Below, one piece after another: positions 19,454 to 27,904 of a stretch of 64,000 nt of DNA; the stretch's first letter is position 1, and every line of letters starts with the position of its first letter. Location of the stretch: contig NZ_MAYT01000029.1 of the NCBI RefSeq assembly GCF_001685015.1, positions 1 through 64,000 on the forward strand, written 5' to 3'. The notes beneath the pieces are model-generated. The model saw only the letters and a list, made by a program, of their open reading frames with translations. It was not told where the DNA came from and did not search any database. The position numbers and the translations under genes are program-made. This DNA is from Pseudobacillus wudalianchiensis. GTDB lineage: Bacteria; Bacillota; Bacilli; Bacillales; Domibacillaceae.

Positions 19454-20122
19454 TTGAAAAATTGTTTTATTACTGGCGGCGGTTCCGGTCTTGGAAAAGA
19501 ACTAGCCCTTTTATATAGTCAAAAAGGATTTCATATTCACTTAGCGAGCCGTAACATGGACAAGCTGACCTCCGCCAAAAAAGAAATTGAAGCATCTGGA
19601 GGCCAAGCAACGATTTATTCGATTGATGTACAGAAGCCTCAAGCAATTGAAGAACTGGCAGCCGCCTTTCAAAAAGACAATCAACAAATAGACCTTTTCA
19701 TTAATAATGCCGGTGTCGGGATTTTCGGTCCTTTTTCTTCTATCACTATGGAAGATATCGAAACAACGTTTGCCGTTAATGTGTATGCCCCTATTTTGCT
19801 AACGAAAGCTTTTCTACCGCTCTTAAGCAGCAATAGCACAGTTATCAATATTATCTCTACAGCGGGACTGCGCGGCAAAAAACACGAATCGCTTTATTGC
19901 GCAAGTAAGTTTGCCCTGCGAGGATTTACGGAAAGCCTGCAAAAGGAATATGAAAACGACGGCCCACGCTTCGTAGCAGCCTATATGGGTGGCATGAATA
20001 CGCCATTTTGGGACCATTCCGATCATGTGAAAAATCCGGCTGCCCTCCCACACCCAAAACAAATCGCTGAACGAATCGCTCAAGAAGCGGAGGAACAGTT
20101 GGAAATCATTATTGAAAGGTAG
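19454..20122 (+). CDS. Short-chain dehydrogenase/reductase
   Basis: This ~222-residue classical SDR has the cofactor motif TGGGSGLGKEL, the NNAGVG segment, catalytic Ser in NIISTAG and Y-x3-K (YCASK), which indicates an NAD(P)-dependent oxidoreductase of unknown substrate. The TTG at 19454 is preferred (AAAGGA 8 bases upstream); an ATG three codons earlier overlaps that site. The gene is divergent from yfhH, convergent with recX, and replaces yfhI of B. subtilis in this interval. Confidence 0.82.
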   Translation: MKNCFITGGGSGLGKELALLYSQKGFHIHLASRNMDKLTSAKKEIEASGGQATIYSIDVQKPQAIEELAAAFQKDNQQIDLFINNAGVGIFGPFSSITMEDIETTFAVNVYAPILLTKAFLPLLSSNSTVINIISTAGLRGKKHESLYCASKFALRGFTESLQKEYENDGPRFVAAYMGGMNTPFWDHSDHVKNPAALPHPKQIAERIAQEAEEQLEIIIER

Positions 20123-20125
20123 CCC

Positions 20126-20923
20126 CTATTCTTCCTGCAGCTTTTCGATCGCCTTATCAATTTCACTAATAGGGAAGCCTTTCCGATAAAGTGTTTGCTT
20201 CATCTTTTGTCTATATTCACCGCCGGAGAATTTGCTATAACGGCGGTGAGCTTTTTCTGCCTGATACATAAGCGCTTGCCATTGTTCTTCTTCCTGTTCT
20301 TCCGTCTCTGATCCTGCTATTGCTTCTTGAATGATCCCCCAATCGTAGCCCTTCCTCATCAAAGATTGTTCCATTTTTTGCTTCTGGATAACAGGCGATT
20401 CTTTGCGATATTTTTGTCTGTATTTCTCAGCGAGCTTACCGGCCTTTTCAATCTGAAGATCTGCTTCAAATGTAGTTAAAGCTTCCTCTATTAAAAAATC
20501 ATTAATTCCTTTTTCTTTTAACTCCCGCTCAATCAACTTAGGCCCTTTATCCGATGTGTTCACTTGCGTATTAGTATAGGCCTTAGCAAACTCCCTATCA
20601 TCCAAGTAACTCATCCTGTATAGCTGATGGACAATTTCTTCGATAGCTTCCTGTTCTATCTCTTTTTTGGCAAGAAACTCCCGTACTTCTTTCTCAGACC
20701 TCATTCTTACCGATAAAAAGTGAATCGCCATATTCAATCCTTTACGCATGGCATCCTGACGAGTGATGGCAGCTATCTGCTCATCGGTTAGCTCCATTCC
20801 CTTTTTCAAACCAAATTGAATAAGTACAGACTCATCCACACTGAAGGCATATTGTTCATTTATAAATATGTTGTAACGATCTGTAAGCTTTTGTTGAAGA
20901 GAAATTTTCGTAATAACCTTCAT
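20126..20923 (-). CDS. recX: Regulatory protein RecX
   Basis: RecX binds RecA filaments and modulates recombination and the SOS response. The 265-residue protein is composed of repeated three-helix modules: MNMAIHFLSVRMRSEKEV, then VHQLYRMSYLDDREFAKAY, IERELKEKGI, and the C-terminal MKQTLYRKGFP. It lies next to yfhF as in B. subtilis, where it is the recX locus. The ATG at 20923 has GAGAGGTG upstream; the GTG three codons earlier overlaps it. Confidence 0.92.
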   Translation of the reverse strand: MKVITKISLQQKLTDRYNIFINEQYAFSVDESVLIQFGLKKGMELTDEQIAAITRQDAMRKGLNMAIHFLSVRMRSEKEVREFLAKKEIEQEAIEEIVHQLYRMSYLDDREFAKAYTNTQVNTSDKGPKLIERELKEKGINDFLIEEALTTFEADLQIEKAGKLAEKYRQKYRKESPVIQKQKMEQSLMRKGYDWGIIQEAIAGSETEEQEEEQWQALMYQAEKAHRRYSKFSGGEYRQKMKQTLYRKGFPISEIDKAIEKLQEE

Positions 20924-21034
20924 ATTCAACACCTCTCTCTTCTAATGTACCACGAAAATGTTTCCATACTGATTGAATATGATTACTATAATAAATAAAA
21001 AGGATGTTTCAAAGGGCAACCGGGAGGGGTAAAG

Positions 21035-21940
21035 ATGAAAGTAGCCATTGCTGGCGGCACAGGTTTTGTTGGAAGGGCATTTATAAACGAATTATTAAAA
21101 AATGATCATCAAGTCATTATTTTGACAAGAAGCTTGGAGAATAAAAAAGAAACGAAGAATATCCGATACGTCAAATGGCTCAGCTCTCACTCTGAACCTG
21201 AAAAGGAACTTCAAGACGTTGATGCTTTCGTTAACCTGGCAGGTGAATCGCTTAATAGCGGCCGCTGGACAGACGAACGCAAACGACAAATCATTGAGAG
21301 CCGGGTTTCCTCTACTAGAGAAACCATTAGGATTATGGGTGAACTTTTAAGAAAGCCCTCTGTCTTTATGAATGCGAGTGCGATTGGCTGCTATCCTGTT
21401 TCATACGAGGAAACTTTTACAGAATCATCCAATACGACAAGCGAAAGCTTCCTTTCCAAAACAGTAGATGTTTGGGAAGCTGAAGCCCATCAGGCTGAAC
21501 GTCTAGGTATCCGTACAGTCATGACACGTTTTGGCGTAATTCTCGGAAAAGAAGAAGGGGCACTTCCGCGGATGGCTTTACCATACAAGCTATTTGCAGG
21601 TGGAAGAATCGGTTCGGGAAAGCAGTGGATGTCTTGGATACATGTTCACGATGTAGCACGAGCTCTCCTGTTTATTATGGAGTACCCTCAGATGAAAGGA
21701 CCCGTTAATTTGACGTCTCCTTCTCCAGAACGGCTAGACACACTAGGAAAAACTTTAGCTGACGTTCTTCATCGCCCTCATTGGCTGCCTGTTCCAGCCT
21801 TTGCGATTAAACTTACTCTAGGAGAAATGAGTACCCTAGTCTTAGATGGCCAGCGTGTACTTCCTGAAAAATTAACAGCGCATTCCTTTACTTTTCAATT
21901 CCCTCGCCTAAAAGAAGCGCTGGAAGACATTTATAAATAG
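21035..21940 (+). CDS. yfhF: YfhF, TIGR01777-family NAD-dependent epimerase/dehydratase-like protein
   Basis: This 301-residue extended-SDR protein has the N-terminal GGTGFVGRAF nucleotide motif, NLAGES, the ASAIGCYP segment, and the C-terminal DUF1731 region (VPAFAIKLTLGEMSTLVLDGQRVLPEKL). This combination defines the TIGR01777/SulA-like epimerase family; the substrate is unknown. A GGGAGGGG site precedes the ATG. It is divergent from recX. Confidence 0.88.
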   Translation: MKVAIAGGTGFVGRAFINELLKNDHQVIILTRSLENKKETKNIRYVKWLSSHSEPEKELQDVDAFVNLAGESLNSGRWTDERKRQIIESRVSSTRETIRIMGELLRKPSVFMNASAIGCYPVSYEETFTESSNTTSESFLSKTVDVWEAEAHQAERLGIRTVMTRFGVILGKEEGALPRMALPYKLFAGGRIGSGKQWMSWIHVHDVARALLFIMEYPQMKGPVNLTSPSPERLDTLGKTLADVLHRPHWLPVPAFAIKLTLGEMSTLVLDGQRVLPEKLTAHSFTFQFPRLKEALEDIYK

Positions 21941-21948
21941 TTGTGCAC

Positions 21949-21987
21949 AAAAATATCCACACCTTGTGAATAGTGTGGATATTTTTT
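21949..21987. terminator. Terminator after yfhF (contains DnaA-like 9-mers)
   Basis: AAAAATATCCACAC pairs with GTGTGGATATTTTT around a 10-base loop, followed by Ts. Each arm contains ATATCCACA, one mismatch from a DnaA box, so the hairpin is also part of the cluster at 21953-22068. Confidence 0.7.
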
Positions 21988-22068
21988 GTGATCTTTTATT
22001 TTATCAATCTATTTTTTTATAAGTATGTGGAAAAAGTTATCCACAATATGTGGGTAACATGTGGAAAG
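21953..22068. other. Cluster of DnaA-box-like 9-mers
   Basis: Seven 9-mers resembling TTATnCACA occur in 116 bp. Perfect: 22037-22045 (TTATCCACA). One mismatch: 21953-21961, and on the minus strand 21965-21973, 21974-21982, 22026-22034 and 22049-22057. Two mismatches: 22060-22068 (minus). The region is otherwise AT-rich and non-coding. B. subtilis is known to carry several such DnaA-box clusters outside oriC that titrate DnaA. Confidence 0.6.
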
Positions 22069-22069
22069 A

Positions 22070-23371
22070 TTACTTTTCATATGCACTGGAAGCCGCGTAT
22101 CGCTCCCAGTTAACTGATAGCTCTAAAGCAACCGATAAAAGAACTCCCATAATTAATCCGTTAGAAAAAAGCGGCTGTACATAAACCGGTAATTGGCTAA
22201 AAATAACGGGGTCCACCGCCATCAAACTAATCCCAGTCAAAACAGGCATCGCAATCCGGAAAATAGTGTTCGAATTAAAAATCGTTCCTTGAAGCGACTG
22301 CAGTGCTGTACCAAACAGCTGCAAATAGGCAACGAATAATACAGCATTTCCAATAGTAATGGGCATTGTAGCAAAGAAAGAGCCGACAACCGGTATAAGA
22401 CCGAGTAAACTAAACAAACCGCCTCCAATCAAGAAAGGAACCCTATCAAGAATACGGGTACTCTCCAAAAAACCGATCGTTGAGGTAAAGGGGGCGTAAG
22501 GTACTAGCCCTAAAAAAGAGCCAGCTGCTGTATATAGGCCGGTTAATGTAAATGAACGATTGTAACGAGTTTCCTCCGGCTTGTCATTATATAACCGAGC
22601 GGCTGCCTGAATGGAGGCGATGGTATTACTGAGATTGAGCACTCCAGCTATGAATGTCGTCAAAATAATGCCCCACTCTAAATTAGGGGTACCTAGCGGA
22701 AACATAGAAAAGGACTGACCGCTCGCCGATAAGGCGGTATCGTCAGGAAATAGTAAATCATATACGATCCAGCCAACTATAATGCCGATCAAAATGGAAA
22801 AGTTACTGACAGACCCCTTTCCTTTCACTTTTAATATCGTCACAAGGAGAACAATGCCGACAGACAATAAACTGACCGGTACATCTAATGTTCCGTCGGG
22901 CGTCAGTTTCAGCATGCCTGTGAAAAAGATAAAAATAAGTTGGGCAGAAAGCAAAAATAAATACACGCTCATCACCATGGGGGTAAAAACCTTTTGGATG
23001 AGCGATGACAGGCCCAATAATCCAGCAGCCACCATAAAAACAGCTGACGCCATCATCCCAGTGGCAATGCCTCCTCCAATCGTTTGTAGATCCATGCCAA
23101 GTGCAGCAGCAGAAGCACTCAGATTCAGTAACAGTCCCCACATAAGTCCCGAATGTCCTTCCATCAGCGGATAACGATGGCCCCATAACCCTTGTAACAC
23201 ACAAGCGGCCCCTGTAAAGATAAGCGAACTACGGAGCGTCATGGCTACTTCTTCCGCTGATAAATCAAATGCGGCTCCTATGGAAACAGGAACAACAATG
23301 GTATTCGCAAAAATGAAAAATACCCATTGAATCGCTGCCATGCCAGTTGGAAATGCTCTTAATGCTTTCAT
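22070..23371 (-). CDS. NCS2-family nucleobase permease (YwdJ-like)
   Basis: This ~433-residue polytopic membrane protein has about 12-14 hydrophobic segments and the NCS2 pattern: an EGHSGLMWG motif in an early helix, NLSNTIASIQAAARLYNDKPEETRYNRS, then GLVPYAPFTSTIGF. NCS2 members import xanthine, uric acid, uracil or other purines with protons; the substrate here is not determinable. The ATG at 23371 has GGAAGG upstream and is preferred to a codon 45 bases earlier. A long folded leader with a T-run precedes it. Confidence 0.82.
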   Translation of the reverse strand: MKALRAFPTGMAAIQWVFFIFANTIVVPVSIGAAFDLSAEEVAMTLRSSLIFTGAACVLQGLWGHRYPLMEGHSGLMWGLLLNLSASAAALGMDLQTIGGGIATGMMASAVFMVAAGLLGLSSLIQKVFTPMVMSVYLFLLSAQLIFIFFTGMLKLTPDGTLDVPVSLLSVGIVLLVTILKVKGKGSVSNFSILIGIIVGWIVYDLLFPDDTALSASGQSFSMFPLGTPNLEWGIILTTFIAGVLNLSNTIASIQAAARLYNDKPEETRYNRSFTLTGLYTAAGSFLGLVPYAPFTSTIGFLESTRILDRVPFLIGGGLFSLLGLIPVVGSFFATMPITIGNAVLFVAYLQLFGTALQSLQGTIFNSNTIFRIAMPVLTGISLMAVDPVIFSQLPVYVQPLFSNGLIMGVLLSVALELSVNWERYAASSAYEK

Positions 23372-23421
23372 TCTATCCTTCCCTTCCTTATTTGTTGTCA
23401 GTTGGCTTAACTTCATTACGA

Positions 23422-23513
23422 TAAAAAAGAAACCACCCCACAGCCCACTCCCCGATGTCGTATATTCACTGTTACTATACGATCGGGAAAGCCCGGTGCT
23501 TATGGGATGGTTT
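23422..23513 (-). promoter_or_regulatory. Extended hairpin with T-run upstream of NCS2 permease
   Basis: On the minus strand an outer stem (23503-23513 with 23430-23440) closes by one G-U pair. It encloses a second stem (23476-23487 with 23451-23464, 2-base bulge, 11-base loop). TTTTTT (23427-23422) follows directly. It can terminate the STAS gene and may also act as an attenuator for the permease, whose start is about 50 bases further on. Confidence 0.55.
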
Positions 23514-23557
23514 TATGTAATAAATTTGCGGTCTTTCCCCGCGAACGGACTGCTGTT

Positions 23558-24058
23558 TCATTTAATTTTTTGAAGGGCAAAACCCCTTTTCTTCATTAAA
23601 TAACTAAGAGCTGCTCGGAAAGATAAAAATGTATTTAAATCATCTACGATCGATAAACCCGATTGAATAAGGTCTTGAGTAACCGAAGGCGTAAACCCGA
23701 CAAAAACAGTTTCAACCCCCATTAAATTCAAAGCTTTCCGAAAGTTTTCAATGTACATTCCGAATGCACTTATCTCTCCTATCTCCTTTTTAGAGATAGC
23801 GGTAAAGTCAAGAATGACAGTATGTAATCCTTCTGTATAAGATAAACGGTAAGCGACTTCATTAATTTTTGTAAAAATTAATTCTAATCGATCTGGGGAT
23901 AATTTCCCTGTCACAGGCACTAAAATAGTTTCTGGAACGATGGATGGAATAACAGGCACAGAGATTTCATTAATTAACTCTTCACGCTCTTTTAATTGTT
24001 GCTCTAAGTCTTTTACTTCTTGTCGCAGTCGATCTATTTCTTTTTCCATAATTCGCAT
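23558..24058 (-). CDS. STAS-domain protein, RsbR/RsbS-like
   Basis: This 166-residue protein starts with a coiled-coil-forming helix (EIDRLRQEVKDLEQQLKEREEL), followed by a STAS domain (about 45-155) like that of stressosome proteins RsbR/RsbS. It lacks the N-terminal globin-type sensor of full RsbR. It may be a stand-alone stressosome or anti-anti-sigma-like element; a phosphoacceptor Ser/Thr cannot be assigned with certainty. No sigB-operon gene is adjacent. It stands alone between the NCS2 permease and the fructose operon. Confidence 0.7.
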   Translation of the reverse strand: MRIMEKEIDRLRQEVKDLEQQLKEREELINEISVPVIPSIVPETILVPVTGKLSPDRLELIFTKINEVAYRLSYTEGLHTVILDFTAISKKEIGEISAFGMYIENFRKALNLMGVETVFVGFTPSVTQDLIQSGLSIVDDLNTFLSFRAALSYLMKKRGFALQKIK

Positions 24059-24121
24059 AAACCCCCGTTGTTATTTTGAAAGGCCTGAAACTATCCTTCA
24101 TTATAACAAAAAGCATACATA

Positions 24122-24163
24122 AAAAGAATCCTCTCACCTGGATTTTTGTGGAAGGATTCTTTC
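24122..24163 (-). terminator. Terminator of fructose operon
   Basis: AAAGAATCCT (24123-24132) pairs with AGGATTCTTT (24153-24162) and is followed by T residues on the minus strand, just beyond the fruA stop. Confidence 0.75.
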
Positions 24164-24186
24164 TCAGTATACCTTTATTCTTTTCG

Positions 24187-26061
24187 CTATCGAATTTCTT
24201 TCTTTAACAAACCGACTGCAAAGGTTGTAACGAGCGAGCCAATGGCAACAGCCAGCAAATATAGAAACGGATTACCTTGAACGATCGGGAACACGAAGAT
24301 TCCTCCGTGCGGAGCCGGCAAGCCGATGCCAAACATCATCGTGAGCGCCCCTGCAACCGCTGAACCGGCAACGGCAGCTGGAATAACCCGTGCCGGATCG
24401 GCCGCCGCGAATGGGATCGCTCCTTCAGTGATGAAGGAAAGTCCCATTACATAGCACGTCTTTCCTGCTTCCTGTTCTTGTTTCGTGAATTTTTTTCTAA
24501 AGATGGTTGTTGCAAGAGCTAAGCCAAGCGGCGGAACCATCCCACCAGCCATAATCGCTGCGTGTGGCGCAAAGTTACCAGCATCTATCATCGCAATACC
24601 GAAAGTAAACGCTGCTTTGTTAATCGGCCCACCCATATCAATCGCCATCATACCACCAAGCAGCAAGCCAAGAAGAACGAGATTTCCGGTTCCAAGACCG
24701 GATAGAAAACTAGTAATCCCTGTGTTTAACGCTTTCACCGGCCCGATAATCACAAACATCATGATCAATCCTGTAATAAGAATACCTAGTAACGGATAAA
24801 GGAGAACTGGCTTTAATCCTTCTAGTGACGTCGGAAGCCCGCTAAGAGCTTTTTTCACTCCAAGCACAACATATCCGGCCAAAAATCCAGCAATCAAGCC
24901 GCCGAGAAAACCAGCCTCTCCGCTAGCTGCCATTAAGCCGCCAACCATCCCTGGAGCAAATCCCGGACGATCCGCAATGCTCATCGCAATAAAACCAGCC
25001 AATACTGGAATCATTAGTTTAAATGCATTGCCGCCGCCAATATCCATCAAGGCTTTAGCAATGGGGTTATACGTCGGATCATTAGGATCAGAAGCGTGAA
25101 TGCCAAAAATAAAGGAAATAGCGATCAGAATTCCTCCGCCAACAACGAATGGCAGCATATTCGAAACGCCGTTCATCAAGTGTTTATAAAAACCGCCTGT
25201 CCGCTCTTTCTTTTCTGTGCTGACCGGTTCGCTTCCAACAGAATGATCCCCTTTAAATATAGGAGCATCCTGCTGAACAGCTTTTGTAATCAACTGTTCT
25301 GGATTACGTATTCCTTGAGCAACAGGCACTTGAATGACATGCTTCCCTTTAAAGCGATTCATTTCCACCTGTTTGTCTGCCGCAACGATAATAGCGGCTG
25401 CTTCCTCGATATCCTGAGCAGTTAGCCCATTTTTAATGCCGCTTGATCCGTTTGTTTCTACTTTAATATCCACACCCATTTCTTTTGCCTTTGCTTTTAA
25501 AGCATCGGCTGCCATGTACGTATGGGCAATTCCTGTTGGACAAGCTGTGACCGCCAGTATTTTTCCTTTAGAAGAAGCGGTTTCCGGTTCTTCCTCCTCT
25601 TCTCCTCCCCGCTCCATTTCATTAATGGCTGCTAACACGTCCTCTTCTGTCTGGGCCACATCAAGCTTTTGCCGGAAACCGGGGTCCATTAGAAAAGAGG
25701 ATAAACGCGACAGCGTTTCTAAATGAGTGTCATTCGCTCCCTCTGGTGCTGCAATCATAAAGAAGAGATGACTTGGCTGCCCATCCAGTGCTTCATAATC
25801 AATTCCTTCTGTTGAGCGGCCAAAGGCAATGGCTGGTGTTTTTACGGCACTCGTTTTTGCATGAGGAATCGCAATCCCTTCCCCAATTCCCGTTGTACTT
25901 TGAGCTTCACGCGCCAAAATGGCCTCTTTATATTGCTGTCGATCATTTAATCGGCCCGCTTGAGCAAGTTTTTCAACGAGTTCATCAATAACGGAGGCTT
26001 TATCGGTAGATTGAAGATGAAGGATCATCGTCTCTTTTGTCAATAAGTCAGTAATGTTCAT
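24187..26061 (-). CDS. fruA: Fructose-specific PTS transporter EIIABC
   Basis: The protein imports fructose and phosphorylates it at C1 using the HPr phosphorelay. It has about 624 residues in the order EIIA (His in GEGIAIPHAKT, about residue 64), EIIB (Cys in AVTACPTGIAHTYMAA, about 173), then an EIIC membrane domain (about 290-620) with ~9-10 helices. The chosen ATG (26061) has GGAGGGT at suitable spacing; another ATG two codons earlier overlaps it. It is the last gene of fruR-fruK-fruA, 12 bp after fruK. Confidence 0.93.
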   Translation of the reverse strand: MNITDLLTKETMILHLQSTDKASVIDELVEKLAQAGRLNDRQQYKEAILAREAQSTTGIGEGIAIPHAKTSAVKTPAIAFGRSTEGIDYEALDGQPSHLFFMIAAPEGANDTHLETLSRLSSFLMDPGFRQKLDVAQTEEDVLAAINEMERGGEEEEEPETASSKGKILAVTACPTGIAHTYMAADALKAKAKEMGVDIKVETNGSSGIKNGLTAQDIEEAAAIIVAADKQVEMNRFKGKHVIQVPVAQGIRNPEQLITKAVQQDAPIFKGDHSVGSEPVSTEKKERTGGFYKHLMNGVSNMLPFVVGGGILIAISFIFGIHASDPNDPTYNPIAKALMDIGGGNAFKLMIPVLAGFIAMSIADRPGFAPGMVGGLMAASGEAGFLGGLIAGFLAGYVVLGVKKALSGLPTSLEGLKPVLLYPLLGILITGLIMMFVIIGPVKALNTGITSFLSGLGTGNLVLLGLLLGGMMAIDMGGPINKAAFTFGIAMIDAGNFAPHAAIMAGGMVPPLGLALATTIFRKKFTKQEQEAGKTCYVMGLSFITEGAIPFAAADPARVIPAAVAGSAVAGALTMMFGIGLPAPHGGIFVFPIVQGNPFLYLLAVAIGSLVTTFAVGLLKKEIR

Positions 26062-26073
26062 ATTCATACCCTC

Positions 26074-26988
26074 CTACTCTATTTCCGAAATCTGTACTTC
26101 GGAATATAATTGCTCTGCCTTTTCTTTTGTACATAAGTCTTCTGAGAAAGCAGTCGCACTTCCAGCGGCAACACTAAAACGAAAGGCTTCTTGCATCGGT
26201 TTTCCCTTAACGTATCCAGCTAAGAACCCAGCAACCATTGAATCTCCCGCTCCTACCGAGTTCTTCACTTGACCTTGCGGCGGCTTTGCAGAAAGAACAA
26301 TATCTTTATTGACAAATAAGGCTCCTTCTCCAGCCATGGAGATAATGACATTTTCAATCCCTTTTTCCATCAGCTTTTTCGCAAGATGAATCGCTTGTTC
26401 TTTCGACTGGATACTCGTTTGAAATAACTCTCCCAGCTCATGATGATTAGGTTTGATGAAAAAAGGCTTGTGCTGAAGCAGCTCCTTTAGTACAGGTCCG
26501 CTCGTATCCACAGCTACCTTGATCCCACGTTCCTTCGCTAGTTCCATCAGCTGTGTATAATAATTTTTCGGCAAACAAGAGAGAACACTTCCTGCTAAAA
26601 GCAAAATATCTCCTTCATTGAGTCGTTCAACGAGTGCCTTGAACTGTTCACTCTCCTTAAGAGTAACAGTTGGCCCCTGGCCGTTTATTTCTGTTTCTTT
26701 TCCTGCCTTTACCTTTACATTAATACGGGTATCTTCTGCCACCCGGATAAACCGATGGCGAATCCCCTCTTTGTCTAGTTCATTGATAATAAAATCTCCT
26801 GTAAAACCGCCTAAAAAACCGAGTGCTGTATTTTCTGCTCCAAAGCGGGTAAGAACTCGAGAAACATTAATTCCTTTCCCGCCCGCAAACTTCGACGTGG
26901 AGAGAGCCCGATTTAACTCGCCCGGTTCAAAACGATCAAGATGGACAACATAATCAATTGCCGGATTTAACGTACATGTATAAATCAT
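26074..26988 (-). CDS. fruK: 1-phosphofructokinase FruK
   Basis: FruK phosphorylates fructose-1-phosphate, delivered by FruA, to fructose-1,6-bisphosphate. The 304-residue PfkB-family kinase has N-terminal FAGGKGINVSRVL and C-terminal NSVGAGDSMVAGFLAG, the latter carrying the catalytic Asp and anion hole. Its start overlaps the fruR stop by 4 bases, so translation is probably coupled. Confidence 0.93.
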   Translation of the reverse strand: MIYTCTLNPAIDYVVHLDRFEPGELNRALSTSKFAGGKGINVSRVLTRFGAENTALGFLGGFTGDFIINELDKEGIRHRFIRVAEDTRINVKVKAGKETEINGQGPTVTLKESEQFKALVERLNEGDILLLAGSVLSCLPKNYYTQLMELAKERGIKVAVDTSGPVLKELLQHKPFFIKPNHHELGELFQTSIQSKEQAIHLAKKLMEKGIENVIISMAGEGALFVNKDIVLSAKPPQGQVKNSVGAGDSMVAGFLAGYVKGKPMQEAFRFSVAAGSATAFSEDLCTKEKAEQLYSEVQISEIE

Positions 26989-27737
26989 GCTTCCACTTCC
27001 TTTATGCTCGTTTTTTCCTTATATGAATGAAGGAGCTCTTGTTCTAGTTTGTCTGTAATGATCACTGCCTGATTTAAATGAGCAATATGAGCAAATGCTG
27101 TTTCATTAAACTTTGATCGATCGGCCAGCACATAGGTCTCTAGCGACTGTTTCATGGCTGTCCGCTTAATGAGTGCTTCTTCCGGATCAGGAGTAGTGAA
27201 GCCAACATTTAGCTGTATGCCGTTTACCCCAATAAAGCACTTATCAAAACTGTATTGGTTTAATCCATGAAGAGCTCCTTGTCCAATAAGTGCTCTTGTA
27301 TTCGCTTTCAAAAAGCCGCCTGTCACAAATGTTTGAATTCCCTTTTCAGTAAGTGCTGCTGCATGAGTGATGCTATTCGTGACAACTGTGATATCTTTTT
27401 CTTCGATGTGAGGGATCATAGCAAGCGTCGTTGTGCCAGCATCTAAATAAATACAGTCGCCTTTTCTAAGAAACTTTGCTGCATACATAGCGATTCGCTT
27501 TTTCTCTTCCGCATGCTGATTCGATTTCTCCATCATGCTCGGCTCTGAACGTTTTTGCTTAATAAGTGCTGCTCCACCATGGACCCTAATCAACTTTTTT
27601 TCTTCTTCCAACTGACTTAAGTCCCTCCGAATGGTAGACTCAGACGAACCGGTTGCTTCTACAAACTCCTGTAGCTTGCGCACTTCTTTCTCTTTCAGCA
27701 GCTGTAAAATAAGATGATGCCTTTCTTCCGTTAACAA
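26985..27737 (-). CDS. fruR: DeoR-family fructose operon regulator FruR
   Basis: This ~250-residue repressor has an N-terminal winged helix (ERHHLILQLLKEKEV..ATGSSESTIRRDLSQLE) and a C-terminal sugar-phosphate sensor domain with the ISOCOT-like GTTTLAMIPHI. The probable effector is fructose-1-phosphate (family knowledge). A TTG start at 27737, with AGAGAGGTG upstream, gives the standard LTEERHH N-terminus; the longer ORF upstream reads into the promoter. Four 10-bp operator repeats lie just upstream, which supports autoregulation of the whole operon. Confidence 0.9.
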   Translation of the reverse strand: MLTEERHHLILQLLKEKEVRKLQEFVEATGSSESTIRRDLSQLEEEKKLIRVHGGAALIKQKRSEPSMMEKSNQHAEEKKRIAMYAAKFLRKGDCIYLDAGTTTLAMIPHIEEKDITVVTNSITHAAALTEKGIQTFVTGGFLKANTRALIGQGALHGLNQYSFDKCFIGVNGIQLNVGFTTPDPEEALIKRTAMKQSLETYVLADRSKFNETAFAHIAHLNQAVIITDKLEQELLHSYKEKTSIKEVEA

Positions 27738-27777
27738 TCCACTCACCTCTCTAAACAACAATTCTGTTTGTACCTTT

Positions 27778-27806
27778 ATATTAAAACAAAAAAACACCAA
27801 ATTCAA
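27778..27806 (-). promoter_or_regulatory. Promoter of fruRKA
   Basis: The minus strand has -35 TTGAAT (27806-27801), a 17-bp spacer and -10 TAATAT (27783-27778). The -35 overlaps the first operator repeat. Confidence 0.65.
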
Positions 27807-27840
27807 TCAAAATCATTCAAAAACATTCAATTTCATTCAA
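27801..27840. promoter_or_regulatory. FruR operator, four phased 10-bp repeats
   Basis: Four consecutive 10-mers occur: attcaatcaa, aatcattcaa, aaacattcaa and tttcattcaa. The last three share CATTCAA at an exact 10-bp (one helical turn) period. They cover and extend upstream of the -35, as expected for a DeoR-type operator. Confidence 0.7.
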
Positions 27841-27842
27841 AC

Positions 27843-27869
27843 AAAAAAACACCGCTATGCTGGCGGTGT
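27843..27869 (-). terminator. Terminator of DUF5367 gene
   Basis: ACACCGC (27849-27855) pairs with GCGGTGT (27863-27869) with a run of seven T on the minus strand. It lies between the membrane protein gene and the fru promoter. Confidence 0.75.
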
Positions 27870-27904
27870 AAAGGTAAACAGTATAGTTTAATAACATTGC
27901 AACC

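Noticed and set aside
23372-23557. Purine riboswitch upstream of the NCS2 permease
   Set aside because: The conserved three-way-junction and loop sequences of the purine aptamer are not found on either strand; only a long hairpin is seen.
25096-25425. Long open frames opposite fruA and other genes (for example 25096-25425 on plus)
   Set aside because: They are antisense to well-supported genes, have no ribosome site, and their translations look like low-complexity mirror sequence.
27801-27840. Short regular repeats considered as a CRISPR array
   Set aside because: The 10-bp units have no spacers, no cas genes are near, and the position over the fruR promoter explains them as an operator.
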